Positions 10,614 to 19,785 of a stretch of DNA of 64,000 nucleotides are shown here, piece by piece. Position 1 is the stretch's first letter, and every line of letters starts with the position of its first letter. The notes below the pieces were generated by a model. It made no database searches and was not told where the DNA came from. It saw only the letters and a list, made by a program, of their open reading frames with translations. The translations under genes and the position numbers were made by a program. Source of the stretch: Rhizobium favelukesii (GTDB taxonomy: Bacteria; Pseudomonadota; Alphaproteobacteria; Rhizobiales; Rhizobiaceae); NCBI RefSeq assembly GCF_000577275.2, contig NZ_HG916854.1:248001-312000 (forward strand). Direction: 5' to 3'.

Positions 10614-11408
10614 ATGCAACGGATGAACGTGCTCGTCATCGGTGCGACAGGAAGCATCGGTCGCCTCGTCGTGGAGCAGGCGCTACGGAAGAACCATAAC
10701 GTACGTGCGCTCGTGCGGAACACCTCCCGCGCCCGCCGCCTTCCGGAAGGCGTGGAGGCCGTCGTGGGGGACGTGACGAGGCCCGAGACGCTTGGACCGG
10801 CTCTCGACGGAATGGACGCCGTCGTCCTGACCGTAAACGCCGACGGTCAAGGAAAGGAAGCCGCGGAGGCGGTGTATTACCGCGGGCTTCGCGACCTACT
10901 GACCGCCATCGGCAGGCGGAGCGTGCGCATTGCTCTCATGACCACGATAGGCGTCACGGAACGCCGCGGCCACTATAATCGGACTAATGAAGGCCACGAC
11001 TGGAAGCGGAGGGCCGAGCGCCTCGTTCGTAAGAGCGGTCTGCCTTACACGATCGTGCGCCCCGGCTGGTTTGACTACAACGCGGCCGACGAGCATCGCC
11101 TAGAATTCCTGCAGGGCGACCGGCGACATGCTGGCACGCCAAGTGACGGGGTCATTTCCCGACACCAAATCGCCGAGGTGCTGGTTGAGAGCCTCACGTC
11201 GGACGCCGCGACCAGGAAGACCCTCGAGCTCGTCGCGGAGAAAGGGCCAGCTCCTGCCGATGTCGATCCATTGTTCGCTGCGCTTCAGCCCGATGAAGAG
11301 GACACGCTCGATGGCGTCCTCGACCTCGACAACATGCCTCTCGACCAAGAGCCCGATCGCGTCCGGCGGGATTTGGTTTTGGTTGCGAAACATCGCGCAA
11401 CGGCTTGA
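10614..11408 (+). CDS. NmrA-like NAD(P)-binding oxidoreductase
   Basis: A 264-residue Rossmann-fold protein of the atypical SDR group. The nucleotide-binding motif is near the start, VIGATGSIGRLV (GxxGxxG), followed by the NADP-type ALVRNTSRA. The second signature TIVRPGWFDYN is typical of NmrA/YwnB-like reductases. ATG at 10614 is chosen because AAGGA lies about 9 bases upstream; an ATG at 10623 is also possible. It is the first gene of a plus-strand operon and its stop lies only 26 bases from the next start. The presumed role is reduction of a small carbonyl compound or redox sensing. Confidence 0.82.
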   Translation: MQRMNVLVIGATGSIGRLVVEQALRKNHNVRALVRNTSRARRLPEGVEAVVGDVTRPETLGPALDGMDAVVLTVNADGQGKEAAEAVYYRGLRDLLTAIGRRSVRIALMTTIGVTERRGHYNRTNEGHDWKRRAERLVRKSGLPYTIVRPGWFDYNAADEHRLEFLQGDRRHAGTPSDGVISRHQIAEVLVESLTSDAATRKTLELVAEKGPAPADVDPLFAALQPDEEDTLDGVLDLDNMPLDQEPDRVRRDLVLVAKHRATA

Positions 11409-11434
11409 CCGGCGCTACGTCGAAAGGAACCGAC

Positions 11435-12262
11435 ATGACAAGCGTAGTCGTCGTTATCGGCGCGGGTTCGATCGGTCAGGCGATCGCCCGACGCGTCAGT
11501 TCTGGAAAGCGCGTGCTGCTCGCCGATCTCCGGCTTCAAAACGCGGAAGCCGCCGCCAAAGTCCTGAGCGAAGCCGGCTTTGAGGTCAGCACGGCGACCG
11601 TCGACGTATCCTCCCGTGCTTCGGTGCACGCGCTCGTTGAGGTGGCGACCGCCATCGGCGACGTAACGGGCGTCATCCATGCGGCCGGCGTCTCTCCGTC
11701 CCAGGCGCCGCCAGAGGTCATCTTGAAGGTCGACCTCTACGGAACAGCGGTCGTACTCGAGGAGTTCGGGCAGGTCATCGCCGCTGGGGGATCATGCGTC
11801 GTCATCGCCTCGATGTCCGGGCACCGGCTGCCGGCCCTTACCGCCGAACAGGACAAGGCCCTCGCCACGACTCCTGCCGAGGAGTTGCTGGCGCTGCCGA
11901 TGCTCCAGCCGGACAAGGTCACCGACCCGCTAAACGCCTACCAGATCTCCAAGCGCAGCAACGCGCTGCGGGTCAAGGCCGAGGCGGTGAGGTGGAGCAA
12001 GCGCGGCGCGCGGGTGAACAACGTGAGCCCCGGCATCGTCATCACGCCGCTTGCCAGGGACGAGCTGACTGGCCCGCGTGGCGAAGGATACAGGCGCATG
12101 ATCGACCTCTCGCCCGCAGGACGCGCCGGAACGCCGGACGAGATTGCATCGTTGGCCGCTCTCCTCATGGGACCAGACGGGGCCTTCATCACGGGCAGCG
12201 ACTTCTTGATCGATGGCGGCGTGACCGCCTCGTACTTCTACGGCGAGCTAGCACCCAAGTGA
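11435..12262 (+). CDS. Short-chain dehydrogenase/reductase
   Basis: A 275-residue classical SDR. It shows the cofactor motif GAGSIGQAIA, the catalytic Y-x-x-x-K as YQISK, and the C-terminal IDGGV before the end. It has an insertion of about 35 residues before the catalytic tyrosine (the EQDKALATTPAEELLAL region) that is typical of a proteobacterial SDR subgroup of unknown substrate. Ribosome-binding site AAAGGA precedes the ATG. It is the second gene of the redox operon. Confidence 0.88.
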   Translation: MTSVVVVIGAGSIGQAIARRVSSGKRVLLADLRLQNAEAAAKVLSEAGFEVSTATVDVSSRASVHALVEVATAIGDVTGVIHAAGVSPSQAPPEVILKVDLYGTAVVLEEFGQVIAAGGSCVVIASMSGHRLPALTAEQDKALATTPAEELLALPMLQPDKVTDPLNAYQISKRSNALRVKAEAVRWSKRGARVNNVSPGIVITPLARDELTGPRGEGYRRMIDLSPAGRAGTPDEIASLAALLMGPDGAFITGSDFLIDGGVTASYFYGELAPK

Positions 12263-12302
12263 CGGGATCTGGCTCAACTTCAACAATGAAAGGACAACAG
12301 TA

Positions 12303-13318
12303 ATGTTGGGAACGAAGCTTTACGGGCCGGGCGACGTCCGCTGCGAAGAGGTCGCCGAGCCGAAGATCCTCAAGCCGACCGACGCCATCATCAAGCTGTC
12401 GGCGAGCTGCATCTGCGGATCGGACCTTTGGCCGTTCCGTGGTGCTAACGAAGTCACCGAGCCGCTCGCCATGGGTCACGAATACTGCGGCGTAGTCGTG
12501 GAAGTCGGAAGCGCGGTGAAGACGGTCAAGCCTGGTCAGTTCGTGGTCGGCTCCTTCTGCCTGTCGGACAACACGTGCCCCCACTGCAAGTTCGGCTTCC
12601 AGTCCTCCTGCGAGCAACGCGAGTTCATGACCGGCGCGCAGGCGCCGTTTGCCCGCGTTCCTCTCGCCGACGGCACTCTCGTCGCAACAGCGCAGCTTCC
12701 GTCTGACGATCTCATTGCGAGCCTGCTCGCGGTTTCCGACGTTCTCGGAACCGGATGGTACGCGGCCGACGCCGCCGGCGTCCAAGAGGGCGGTACCGCA
12801 GTGGTCGTCGGCGACGGCGCGGTCGGCCTGATGGGCGTGCTTTCCGCCAAGCAGATGGGCGCGTCGCGGATCATCGCGATGAGCCGCCATAAGAGTCGGC
12901 AGGATCTCGCGCTCGAGTTCGGGGCGACCGACATCATCTCCGAGCGTGGCGACGAAGGCGTGGCCCGCATCAAGGAACTCACGAAGGGCGTCGGCGCGGA
13001 TTCCGTTCTCGAATGCGTCGGCACCCAGGAATCCATGAGCCAGGCGGTCAACTGCGCCCGTCCGGGCGGCAAGATAGGATTCGTCGGCGTTCCGCACGGC
13101 GTCACGTTCGACGGTCAGAATCTCTTCTTCCAGCAGAAGAGCCTGCTCGGCGGACCGGCGCCCGTGCGTCGCTATTGCCGTATCTGATGGATCTTGTGCT
13201 CGATCGAAAGGTCAACCCCGGAAAGGTGTTCGATCTCGAGGTGCCGCTTGCCGACGTCGCCGAAGGTTACCGCGCCATGGACGAGCGCCGGGCGATCAAG
13301 ACGCTTCTTCGCGTCTGA
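12303..13318 (+). pseudogene. Zinc-dependent alcohol dehydrogenase, one-base frameshift
   Basis: The first 290 codons read as a medium-chain alcohol dehydrogenase. They include the catalytic zinc ligands (C in CICGSD, H-E in GHEYCG), four cysteines of the structural zinc site (about residues 81-100) and the Rossmann motif VVGDGAVGLMG. The frame ends early at 13187. The adjacent frame continues exactly where the family should go on, with LMDLVLDRKVNPGKVFDLE and EGYRAMDERRAIKTLL, to 13318. Restoring one T near 13175 (TATTG to TATTTG) rejoins the frames. Without the tail the enzyme would lack its last 45 residues and probably not fold. This is either a recent loss or a sequencing deletion. Operon position: third gene. 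Confidence 0.85.
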
Positions 13319-13384
13319 TGGAACAGGCCGCTTCGCAGGTCTTTTCTTCTACTCCCTCAAACCAACATCGACGGAGACGAGCTC

Positions 13385-14580
13385 ATGAAGAAGATTGCAG
13401 CCACCATCGCAATGTCGGCATTGGCAGCGACGGGCGCCGAAGCCCGGGAGAAGCGTCAGCGCGTCGCGCCGCAGGCCGTGTACGAGACGGCGCCGGGGCT
13501 CGGCGATTTCACGGACAATGTCCTCTTCGGCGAGGTTTGGGAACGCAAGGAGCTGTCGCCACGGGACCGCAGCCTTGTCACCGTCGCGACGCTCGTCTCG
13601 ACCGGGAAGATCGCGCAAACCGGCAGCCATGTCCGCAGAGCGCTCGACAACGGCGTGAAGCCCGAGGAGATCGGCGAGCTGATCACGCAGCTCGCCTTCT
13701 ATTCCGGTTGGCCGAACGCGATGTCGGCCGTCGTCGAGACGAAGAAGGTGTTCGAGAGCGTGGGATCGGCGCCCTCGCCAACAGCGACGCCGCGCGCATC
13801 GAACTCGAAGCTGCGGCCGAAGCGGCACGTGCGACCACAGTCGACGCGAACGTTGCGCCGACGGCGTCGGCACTGGCCGATCTCACCAACCGTGTTCTCT
13901 TCGGTGACCTTTGGCAGCGTCCAGATCTGTCGGCCCGCGACCGCAGCCTGGTGACGATGGCGGCCCTGGTCGCGATCGGACAGCCCGAGCAGCTTCCATT
14001 CCATGCTAATCGCGCGATGGATAACGGCCTGACGCGCGCCGAGGCTTCGGAGGTTGTCACGCAAGTGGCTTTCTATGCAGGATGGCCTCGGGCGATGTCG
14101 GCCGTCCCGGTTCTTAAGAAGGCCTTCGAAGGTCGCGAGGCCGCGTCTCAGGCCGCCACCGCTCCGGCCGACCTGAAGGTGACCCGGGCAGGCGAGGGCA
14201 GGGCGGCCGCGCCGGAGCAGTACTTCACCGGCAAGGTCGAAACGTCGGGCTTCTATCGCGGCGACGCGCCCGCTCGGATCGGAGGTGCGACCGTTTCGTT
14301 CTCGGCGGGAGCACGGACTGCATGGCACACCCATCCACTCGGCCAGACTCTCTTCATTATGTCCGGGCGTGGTTTGGTTCAGAAGCAGGGTGGCGCAGTC
14401 GAGGAGGTCGGTCCAGGTGACGTCGTCTGGATACCACCTCAGGTCAGGCATTGGCACGGCGCCTCCGCCGAGGAGGCGATGACGCACTTCGCGGTCGCCG
14501 AGGCCCTCGACGGGAACTCGGTGACGTGGATGGAGAAGGTCTCCGATGAAGACTATCCGGCCGGCCGCAATCTTGATTGA
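13385..14580 (+). pseudogene. CMD-CMD-cupin fusion protein, one-base frameshift
   Basis: Residues 1-20 are a signal peptide. Two carboxymuconolactone-decarboxylase-like domains follow, each with the same signature (LFGEVWERKELSPRDRSLVT and LFGDLWQRPDLSARDRSLVT; both end in GWP.AMSAV). A cupin domain closes the protein, with metal ligands in WHTHPLGQTLFIMSG and HWHG. Neither CMD domain has the Cys pair of AhpD, so peroxidase activity is not expected. The frame changes near 13760: the first part runs off frame and the second continues from GIGALANSDAARIE. One missing base explains it. The intact protein would be about 397 residues and periplasmic. Substrate unknown. Confidence 0.82.
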
Positions 14581-14608
14581 GCGGTGCGAACCAGCGATGG
14601 AGGCCTGA

Positions 14609-15169
14609 ATGTTTCGACGCCACTTCCTGCAGGCCCTGCCGCTCGCCGCGGCCGCCGTGTCGACTGTTCCGAAAGGCGCCTTTTCGCAGGCGGTTGGTGG
14701 CGGCTCGAAAACACTGGTCGCCTACTTCTCGCGAACAGGAAACACAAGGGTGATCGCATACCAGATCAGGAGAGCGAAGGACGCCGCGCTGTTCGAAATC
14801 GATCCGGCAGTCGCCTACCCGGAGGACTACGAAGAGACGGTCGCGCAGGCTCGCCGCGAGACAGCGTCCGGATACCTTCCACCCCTCAGAGCGTCGGTCC
14901 GTCAGGTTCGTCAGTACGACGCGGTCTATCTCGGCTTTCCAATCTGGGGGATGACAGCGCCGCCGGTGATCCGCTCGTTTATCCGGACTCACGACTTGTC
15001 TGAAAAAGCGGTATATCCCTTCATAACCCACGGGGGATACGGCCTTGGAAACAGTATCGACGTGGTGACTTCCTTGGCGCCTCGGGCACACTTGAAGCCG
15101 GTGTTGTCGATGGAGGCCGATCAAGAACGACAAACGCTTGAGCAGGTTAGAGGCTGGTTGGACGGCTAG
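14609..15169 (+). CDS. Flavodoxin with twin-arginine-like leader
   Basis: A 186-residue protein. The N-terminus RRHFLQALPLAAAA resembles a Tat signal. The FMN phosphate loop YFSRTGNT follows at about residues 39-46, with Y-x-G-F-P-I-W-G at about 107-114 contributing the isoalloxazine site. This layout is typical of periplasmic flavodoxins in rhizobial redox operons. It would carry electrons for the adjacent dehydrogenases or act alone as an oxidoreductase. It starts 28 bases after the CMD-cupin gene. Confidence 0.85.
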   Translation: MFRRHFLQALPLAAAAVSTVPKGAFSQAVGGGSKTLVAYFSRTGNTRVIAYQIRRAKDAALFEIDPAVAYPEDYEETVAQARRETASGYLPPLRASVRQVRQYDAVYLGFPIWGMTAPPVIRSFIRTHDLSEKAVYPFITHGGYGLGNSIDVVTSLAPRAHLKPVLSMEADQERQTLEQVRGWLDG

Positions 15170-15178
15170 GTGGAAAGA

Positions 15179-15724
15179 ATGACGGAGACAGCAGCGGATC
15201 AGGACGCCGTGACGGTTCGCCCCGCAGTTCCGGCGGACGCGCAGCTTCTCGGGATATGGGGAGCGGCGCTTGTCGCGCTTCACCATCAGTTCGACGCCGC
15301 GCGGTTCTTTGGGGCCGGGTCTGCCACGCCGTCGAAGTATGCGAGCTTTCTTGAGAGGGAACTTGGCCGACCAGACGCGGTCGTTCTCGTGGCCGAAGAT
15401 CGCGGGTCTCTCGTCGGCTACGTCTACGCGGCGCACGAGGGCAGGGATTACATGTCCTTGCGAGGACCCGCGGGTGTCATTCACGATCTCTTCGTTGATC
15501 CAGCCCGCCGCGGTAAGGGCATCGGCAGGTCGCTCCTTGAGGCAGCCATTTACGATCTCAAGTCCAACGGCGCCGAGCTCCTCGTGCTCTCGACGGCATA
15601 CCGCAACCAGGCGGCTCAGAGCTTGTTCGCTGCTGTCGGTTTCCGTCCCACAATGATCGAGATGACATATGGGGCGGACAAGAGACGTCCCAAGAATGCA
15701 CTGAGCACGGATCGGGACCGCTAA
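15179..15724 (+). CDS. GNAT-family N-acetyltransferase
   Basis: A 181-residue acetyltransferase. Motif A, DLFVDPARRGKGIGRSLL, binds the pyrophosphate of acetyl-CoA (R-x-G-K-G-I-G), and motif B (ELLVLSTAYRNQAAQSLFAAVGF) follows. The ATG at 15179 with AGGTGG upstream is preferred; a GTG at 15170 overlaps the flavodoxin stop. It is the last gene of the redox operon. The acceptor substrate is not predictable. Confidence 0.85.
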   Translation: MTETAADQDAVTVRPAVPADAQLLGIWGAALVALHHQFDAARFFGAGSATPSKYASFLERELGRPDAVVLVAEDRGSLVGYVYAAHEGRDYMSLRGPAGVIHDLFVDPARRGKGIGRSLLEAAIYDLKSNGAELLVLSTAYRNQAAQSLFAAVGFRPTMIEMTYGADKRRPKNALSTDRDR

Positions 15725-15829
15725 GTCCACGCGTCTCGCGATCCGCAAATCCTCGTAAGGACATCCCATCGGCCGAGCTCCGTTGCGTTGCCGATGATGA
15801 CGAGTTTCCCGGTCTTCGTTTCGCGCAAT

Positions 15830-16626
15830 CTACTCCGCCGCCTCGATGAAGCGGTGGCGTTCGTAGAGGAACTTCAGCACGGCTTCGCGGCATTTGAGAT
15901 ATGTTCGGTCGGAGGCGAGTTCGATGCGATTGCGGGGACGGGATATCGTCACATCAAGCACTTCGCCGATGCGGGCCGCCGGGCCGTTGGTCATCATCAC
16001 GATGCGATCGGACAGGAGCACGGCTTCATCGACATCATGGGTGATCATCACCATCGTGTTGCCAAGCCGGGCGTGGATATCCATCACCGCATCCTGAAGA
16101 TGCGCGCGGGTCAGCGCATCGAGCGCGCCGAAGGGCTCGTCGAGCAGCAGGATCTTCGGTTCCATTGAAAGCGCGCGGGCAATGCCGACGCGCTGTTTCA
16201 TACCCCCCGAAATTTCCGAAGGCCGCTTGTCCTTGGCATGCCCCATCTGCACGAGGTCGAGGTTGGCCATGACCCAGTCATGCCGCTCGGCCTTGGTCTT
16301 TGTTCTGTTGAAGAGTTTGGAGACGGCAAGGCTCACGTTCTCGTAGACCGTCAGCCGGGCAGGAGTGAGTGGTTCTGAAAGACGACGGCGCGTTCCGGAC
16401 CCGGTTCGTTGACCTCGCGGTTTTCAAGGAGCACGGCGCCTGCTGAAACTGGGGCCAGGCCGGCGATGAGGTTGAGCAGGGTGGACTTGCCACAGCCCGA
16501 ATGGCCAATGATCGAGACGAATTCACCTTCGGAAATCGTCAGATTGATGTCCTTCAGAACCTCGGCGCTTACGCCGCCCCGATCGAAATGTTTGTCGATG
16601 TGGTCGAGCTTGAGATAGGCGTTCAT
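15830..16626 (-). pseudogene. nrtC: Nitrate ABC transporter ATP-binding subunit, one-base frameshift
   Basis: The product is the ATPase of a nitrate/sulfonate-type importer. The first part holds Walker A GHSGCGKST and ends in QNHSLLP. The second part holds the signature ISGGMKQR, Walker B ILLLDEPFGALD and the switch His in MITHDVDEA. The family reads LLPWLTVYENV at the join, and here the CCCGGC sequence near 16355 lacks a T (CCCTGG), which shifts the frame to a stop. All other parts are intact, so a recent mutation or an assembly deletion is likely. It lies 11 bases downstream of nrtB and convergent to the GNAT gene. The symbol follows rhizobial usage; in cyanobacteria the equivalent is nrtD. 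Confidence 0.85.
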
Positions 16627-16637
16627 CACGAGGCTCC

Positions 16638-17531
16638 TCAGTTGGCGACGGCGCCGCGGGTGACGAGTTTGCCGAGCGCGGCCACCAGCTTGTCGAGGGC
16701 GAAGCCGACGATGCCGATATAGGCGAGCGCGACGATGATGTCTGGAAGGCGCGACGAATTCCACGCATCCCAGATGAAAAAGCCGATGCCGACGCCGCCA
16801 GTCAGCATTTCGGCGGCGACGATGGCAAGCCAGGAGAGGCCCACGCCGATCCTGAGACCGGTAAAGATGTAGGGTGCTGCCGACGGCAGCATGATCTTGA
16901 AGAAAAATTCGAACTGGTTGAGCCGCAGCACCTTTGCGACGTTGCGGTAGTCCTGTGGGATATTGCGCACGCCGACGGCGGTGTTGATGATCACCGGCCA
17001 GATCGAGGTGATGAAGATAACGAAGATGGCCGAAGGATTGGAATCCTGGAAAGCTGCGAGCGACAGCGGCAGCCAGGCGAGCGGAGGAACCGTACGCAGC
17101 ACCTGGAAGATCGGATCGAGGCCACGCATCGCCCAGACCGACTGGCCGATGATCGCACCGATGATGACGCCGCAGACGGCGGCAAGGCCAAAGCCATAAA
17201 CCACGCGCTGGAGCGAAACGAGCACGCGCCAGCCGAGCCCGATATCCTGGGAGCCGTAGTTGAAGAACGGATAGGCGATCAGGTCATAGCTTTCCTGCCA
17301 GACCTGATGCGGCGAGGGCAAAGACGCATCGGTTGATGAACAGAGCACCTGCCAGACGAGCAGGATGAGTGCCAGCACGACGGCCGGCGGAACGACATTG
17401 CGAAGTGCGGCCAATCCCGCACGACGAAAATCGAGCCGCGTTCCATGCTTGCCGGAAAATGGCAGAACCTTTGCCGCCATCTTGGCAGCGGCGGCCGTGG
17501 GGGGATTTTCTTTATTTGCCAGGGCGGACAT
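16638..17531 (-). CDS. nrtB: Nitrate ABC transporter permease
   Basis: A 297-residue inner-membrane permease with about six membrane segments (from about residue 35). Family stretches include PPLAWLPLSLAAF and GVRNIPQDYRNVAKVL, followed by the cytoplasmic EAA-like loop that contacts the ATPase. The start at 17531 has GAGGAG 8 bases upstream; an in-frame ATG at 17546 is less well placed. It lies between nrtA and nrtC, with 58 bases to nrtA. Confidence 0.92.
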   Translation of the reverse strand: MSALANKENPPTAAAAKMAAKVLPFSGKHGTRLDFRRAGLAALRNVVPPAVVLALILLVWQVLCSSTDASLPSPHQVWQESYDLIAYPFFNYGSQDIGLGWRVLVSLQRVVYGFGLAAVCGVIIGAIIGQSVWAMRGLDPIFQVLRTVPPLAWLPLSLAAFQDSNPSAIFVIFITSIWPVIINTAVGVRNIPQDYRNVAKVLRLNQFEFFFKIMLPSAAPYIFTGLRIGVGLSWLAIVAAEMLTGGVGIGFFIWDAWNSSRLPDIIVALAYIGIVGFALDKLVAALGKLVTRGAVAN

Positions 17532-17589
17532 CAACGCGCTCCTCACGTGAATGAAAGGCCGGCGCGCCGGTTGCGCGCCGGAGGCGGGG

Positions 17590-18900
17590 TCAGGAGGCAG
17601 CCTTGATCGAAAGGCTGTCGAGATAGGCGGAGGGATTTTCAGGATCGAAGACCTTGCCGTCGAAGAAGGTCTCCTTGCCGCGGGAAGACGATGCGGGAAT
17701 GTCGGCTGCAGCGACGCCGAGATCCTTGGCGGCCTCGCGCCAGATGTCTTCGCGGTTCACCTGGTTGACCAGCGCCTTGATGTCGGTGTTCGCCGGCAGA
17801 TTTCCCCATCGGATGTTTTCCGTCATGAACCAGGTATCATGGCTCTTGAACGGGTAGGAGGCGCCGTCTTTCCAAAACTTCATATAGAGGTCGGTGGCAT
17901 TGACCTCGCGGCCGTTGCCATAATTGATGTCGCCCTTGAGGCGGCCGAGCACATCCTTCGTCGGGACGTTGAACCATTGGCGCTTGCCGAGGATATCAGC
18001 CATCTCCGCCTTGTTGTCCATGCTCTCGCACCACTGCTGCGCCTCCATCACAGCCATCAGCAGGGCCTTGGCAGCATTGGGATTCTTTTCGATCCAGTCG
18101 GCCCGGAGCCCGAGCGCCTTTTCAGGATGACCCTTCCAGAGCTCGCCGGTCGTGGCTGCGGTGAAGCCGATGCCCTGGTTGACGAGCTGCTCATTCCACG
18201 GTTCGCCCACACAGAAGACGTCCATGTTGCCGACCTTCATGTTAGCAACCATCTGTGGTGGCGGCACGACGATGGTCGAAACGTCCTTGTTCGGATCAAT
18301 GCCACCGGCGGCGAGCCAGTAACGGATCCAAAGGTCGTGGGTGCCGCCTGGGAAGGTCATGGCGGCCTTGACCTCCTTGCCTTCCGCTTTCTTTTTCTCA
18401 AACGCGGCCTTGAGCTTGGAGGCGTCCAGTTGCACGCCGGTTTCGGCATATTCCTTGGCGACGGAAATACCCTGGCTGTCGAGATTGAGCCGGGCGAGGA
18501 TTGCCATCGGCACCGGCTTATTGTTCTGCGTCACCTTGCCGGTATGCATGAGATAGGGCAGCGGCGAAAGGATGTGAGCGCCGTCGATGCCGTTTGCTGC
18601 GCCGCCCAACACAAGATTGTCGCGGGTCGCGCCCCAAGATGCCTGTTTGGCGACATCCGTTTCCGGAAGGCCATGCTTGTCGAAAAGGCCCTTTTCCTTG
18701 GCAATGATCAGCGGCGCGGAATCCGTGAGAGCGATAAAGCCCAGCTTGACACCTTTCACTTCAGGGCCTGCCCCGGCTGCGAAGGCGCCGGACGGAAAGG
18801 CCGTCTTGACGGCGCCGATGAGGGCAGCCGTTGCAGTCGTCTTGAGCATGCTGCGGCGGGTAATGCCGGTTGTCGAAATCCCAGTCGAAATCTTTGTCAT
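17590..18900 (-). CDS. nrtA: Nitrate ABC transporter substrate-binding protein
   Basis: A 436-residue periplasmic binding protein. The Tat-type leader TRRSMLKTTATAA occupies residues 14-27, followed by the mature start near residue 42. The NrtA/CmpA signature LGFIALTDSAPLIIAKEKGLF and the ligand-pocket sequences ASWGATRDNL and VCVGEPWNEQL-like (FCVGEPWNEQ here) are clear. It captures nitrate or nitrite for NrtBC. No nitrate or nitrite reductase gene follows, unlike many rhizobial nrt clusters, so assimilation would rely on genes elsewhere. Upstream are a sigma-54 promoter and a hairpin-rich leader of about 165 bases. Confidence 0.95.
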   Translation of the reverse strand: MTKISTGISTTGITRRSMLKTTATAALIGAVKTAFPSGAFAAGAGPEVKGVKLGFIALTDSAPLIIAKEKGLFDKHGLPETDVAKQASWGATRDNLVLGGAANGIDGAHILSPLPYLMHTGKVTQNNKPVPMAILARLNLDSQGISVAKEYAETGVQLDASKLKAAFEKKKAEGKEVKAAMTFPGGTHDLWIRYWLAAGGIDPNKDVSTIVVPPPQMVANMKVGNMDVFCVGEPWNEQLVNQGIGFTAATTGELWKGHPEKALGLRADWIEKNPNAAKALLMAVMEAQQWCESMDNKAEMADILGKRQWFNVPTKDVLGRLKGDINYGNGREVNATDLYMKFWKDGASYPFKSHDTWFMTENIRWGNLPANTDIKALVNQVNREDIWREAAKDLGVAAADIPASSSRGKETFFDGKVFDPENPSAYLDSLSIKAAS

Positions 18901-18913
18901 GCGCAGGTTCCCT

Positions 18914-18988
18914 CTGCTGGCCGAATTTTGGACACAAAAAAACGCCGCCGGAAATTGCGGTCACGGGATCGGAGGATCCCGGACATCA
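18914..18988 (-). promoter_or_regulatory. Hairpin leader with internal terminator ahead of nrtA
   Basis: Read towards nrtA, the leader first forms CGGGATC/GATCCCG around a 4-base loop. It then forms a second hairpin (CCGC, 8-base loop, GCGG) followed directly by CG and seven T, the shape of an intrinsic terminator, before nrtA starts about 35 bases later. In nitrate operons of proteobacteria, ANTAR proteins (NasR, NasT) bind two-hairpin leaders and prevent termination. I infer the same here. The first loop does not match the ANTAR A-x-x-G pattern exactly. Confidence 0.6.
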
Positions 18989-19074
18989 AAAACCTTGCGA
19001 CGTCGGTGTCGTGTGTAGGCGCCTATGCCGCGCCTATCTGCGCCGGTCGCCGTTGACCGGTGCGTCTCAGACCT

Positions 19075-19090
19075 TGCAATCAGCGTGCCA
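19075..19090 (-). promoter_or_regulatory. Sigma-54 (-24/-12) promoter of nrtABC
   Basis: TGGCACGCTGATTGCA on the minus strand matches the consensus TGGCAC-N5-TTGCA at every position with the right spacing. It points at nrtA and lies 175-190 bases before its start. Nitrogen control by NtrC and RpoN fits nitrate uptake. A palindrome TGTGCAGTGCACA at 19232-19244, about 140 bases upstream, is a possible but unproven activator site. Confidence 0.85.
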
Positions 19091-19413
19091 GTTGTAAGGA
19101 GAGCTCGTAACAGTATGAAGAAAAAGGAGAAATCAGATGGTTTCGCGACTGTCTATTTCTTGGGCATATATACAACGTGATCAATTTGTGTGCGATTGCT
19201 TGCTGGGATCATCTTCGTGAGAGCGCTTATTTGTGCAGTGCACACGAGAGTAAGGTAGTAATGCGGGAGCTTAGCCACGCGCCTTGGCCGCAACGGCTGC
19301 TTCTGCCCGTCGCCCGGATCGCGGTCTGTTTTATGGCATCGCGCTTTCACCGCCTGCTTTCATGACGACTTGCCTTCCCTTACAATCCCTTGAGGACACA
19401 CAGGAGTTCCGTC

Positions 19414-19605
19414 ATGAGTGAAGACGCTTTCAACATGTCGATCCGCAAGTTCCTGAAGGAAGTGGGCGTCACTTCGCAGCGCAAGATCGAGGAGACGGTG
19501 CGCGAAGGGCAGACCAGCAGTAGGAAGCTGAAGGTCCGCATGACGCTGACGGCGGAAGGCACCAGCCTCAACCACGTGGTGGACGGCGAGATCGAACTTC
19601 CATAG
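19414..19605 (+). CDS. DUF6494 family protein
   Basis: A 63-residue protein (MSEDAFNMSIRKFLKEVGVTSQ region) with AGGAG 8 bases before the ATG. The sequence IEETVRE, then LKVRMTLTAEG and LNHVVDGEI, is typical of this small, conserved, mainly proteobacterial family with no known function. The pattern suggests an N-terminal helix pair and a C-terminal beta strand pair. It is monocistronic. Confidence 0.85.
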   Translation: MSEDAFNMSIRKFLKEVGVTSQRKIEETVREGQTSSRKLKVRMTLTAEGTSLNHVVDGEIELP

Positions 19606-19785
19606 GCCGGCTTGGTCGCCTGGAGCCGGCAGGACCGACCGCGGCGTCATTGGGCGTGATACGCTCTTATTTGGGTCTGAATCGACGCCAACAGCACACA
19701 GGCTGGCATGAAAGTCGAGACTGCGGAACAACGCGCAAATGCCACAGTTGAACGAACGTCGATTGACGACTATCAGGGCAGGCGG

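Noticed and set aside
14444..15769. 441-codon minus-strand frame
   Set aside because: It is a shadow of the flavodoxin and GNAT genes and has low-complexity arginine and serine content.
17551..19056. 501-codon open frame on the plus strand
   Set aside because: It lies antisense to nrtA and its promoter; the nrtA evidence is overwhelming.
19232..19244. TGTGCAGTGCACA as an NtrC site
   Set aside because: The half-sites are too close for the usual NtrC spacing. It is mentioned only as a possible activator site.
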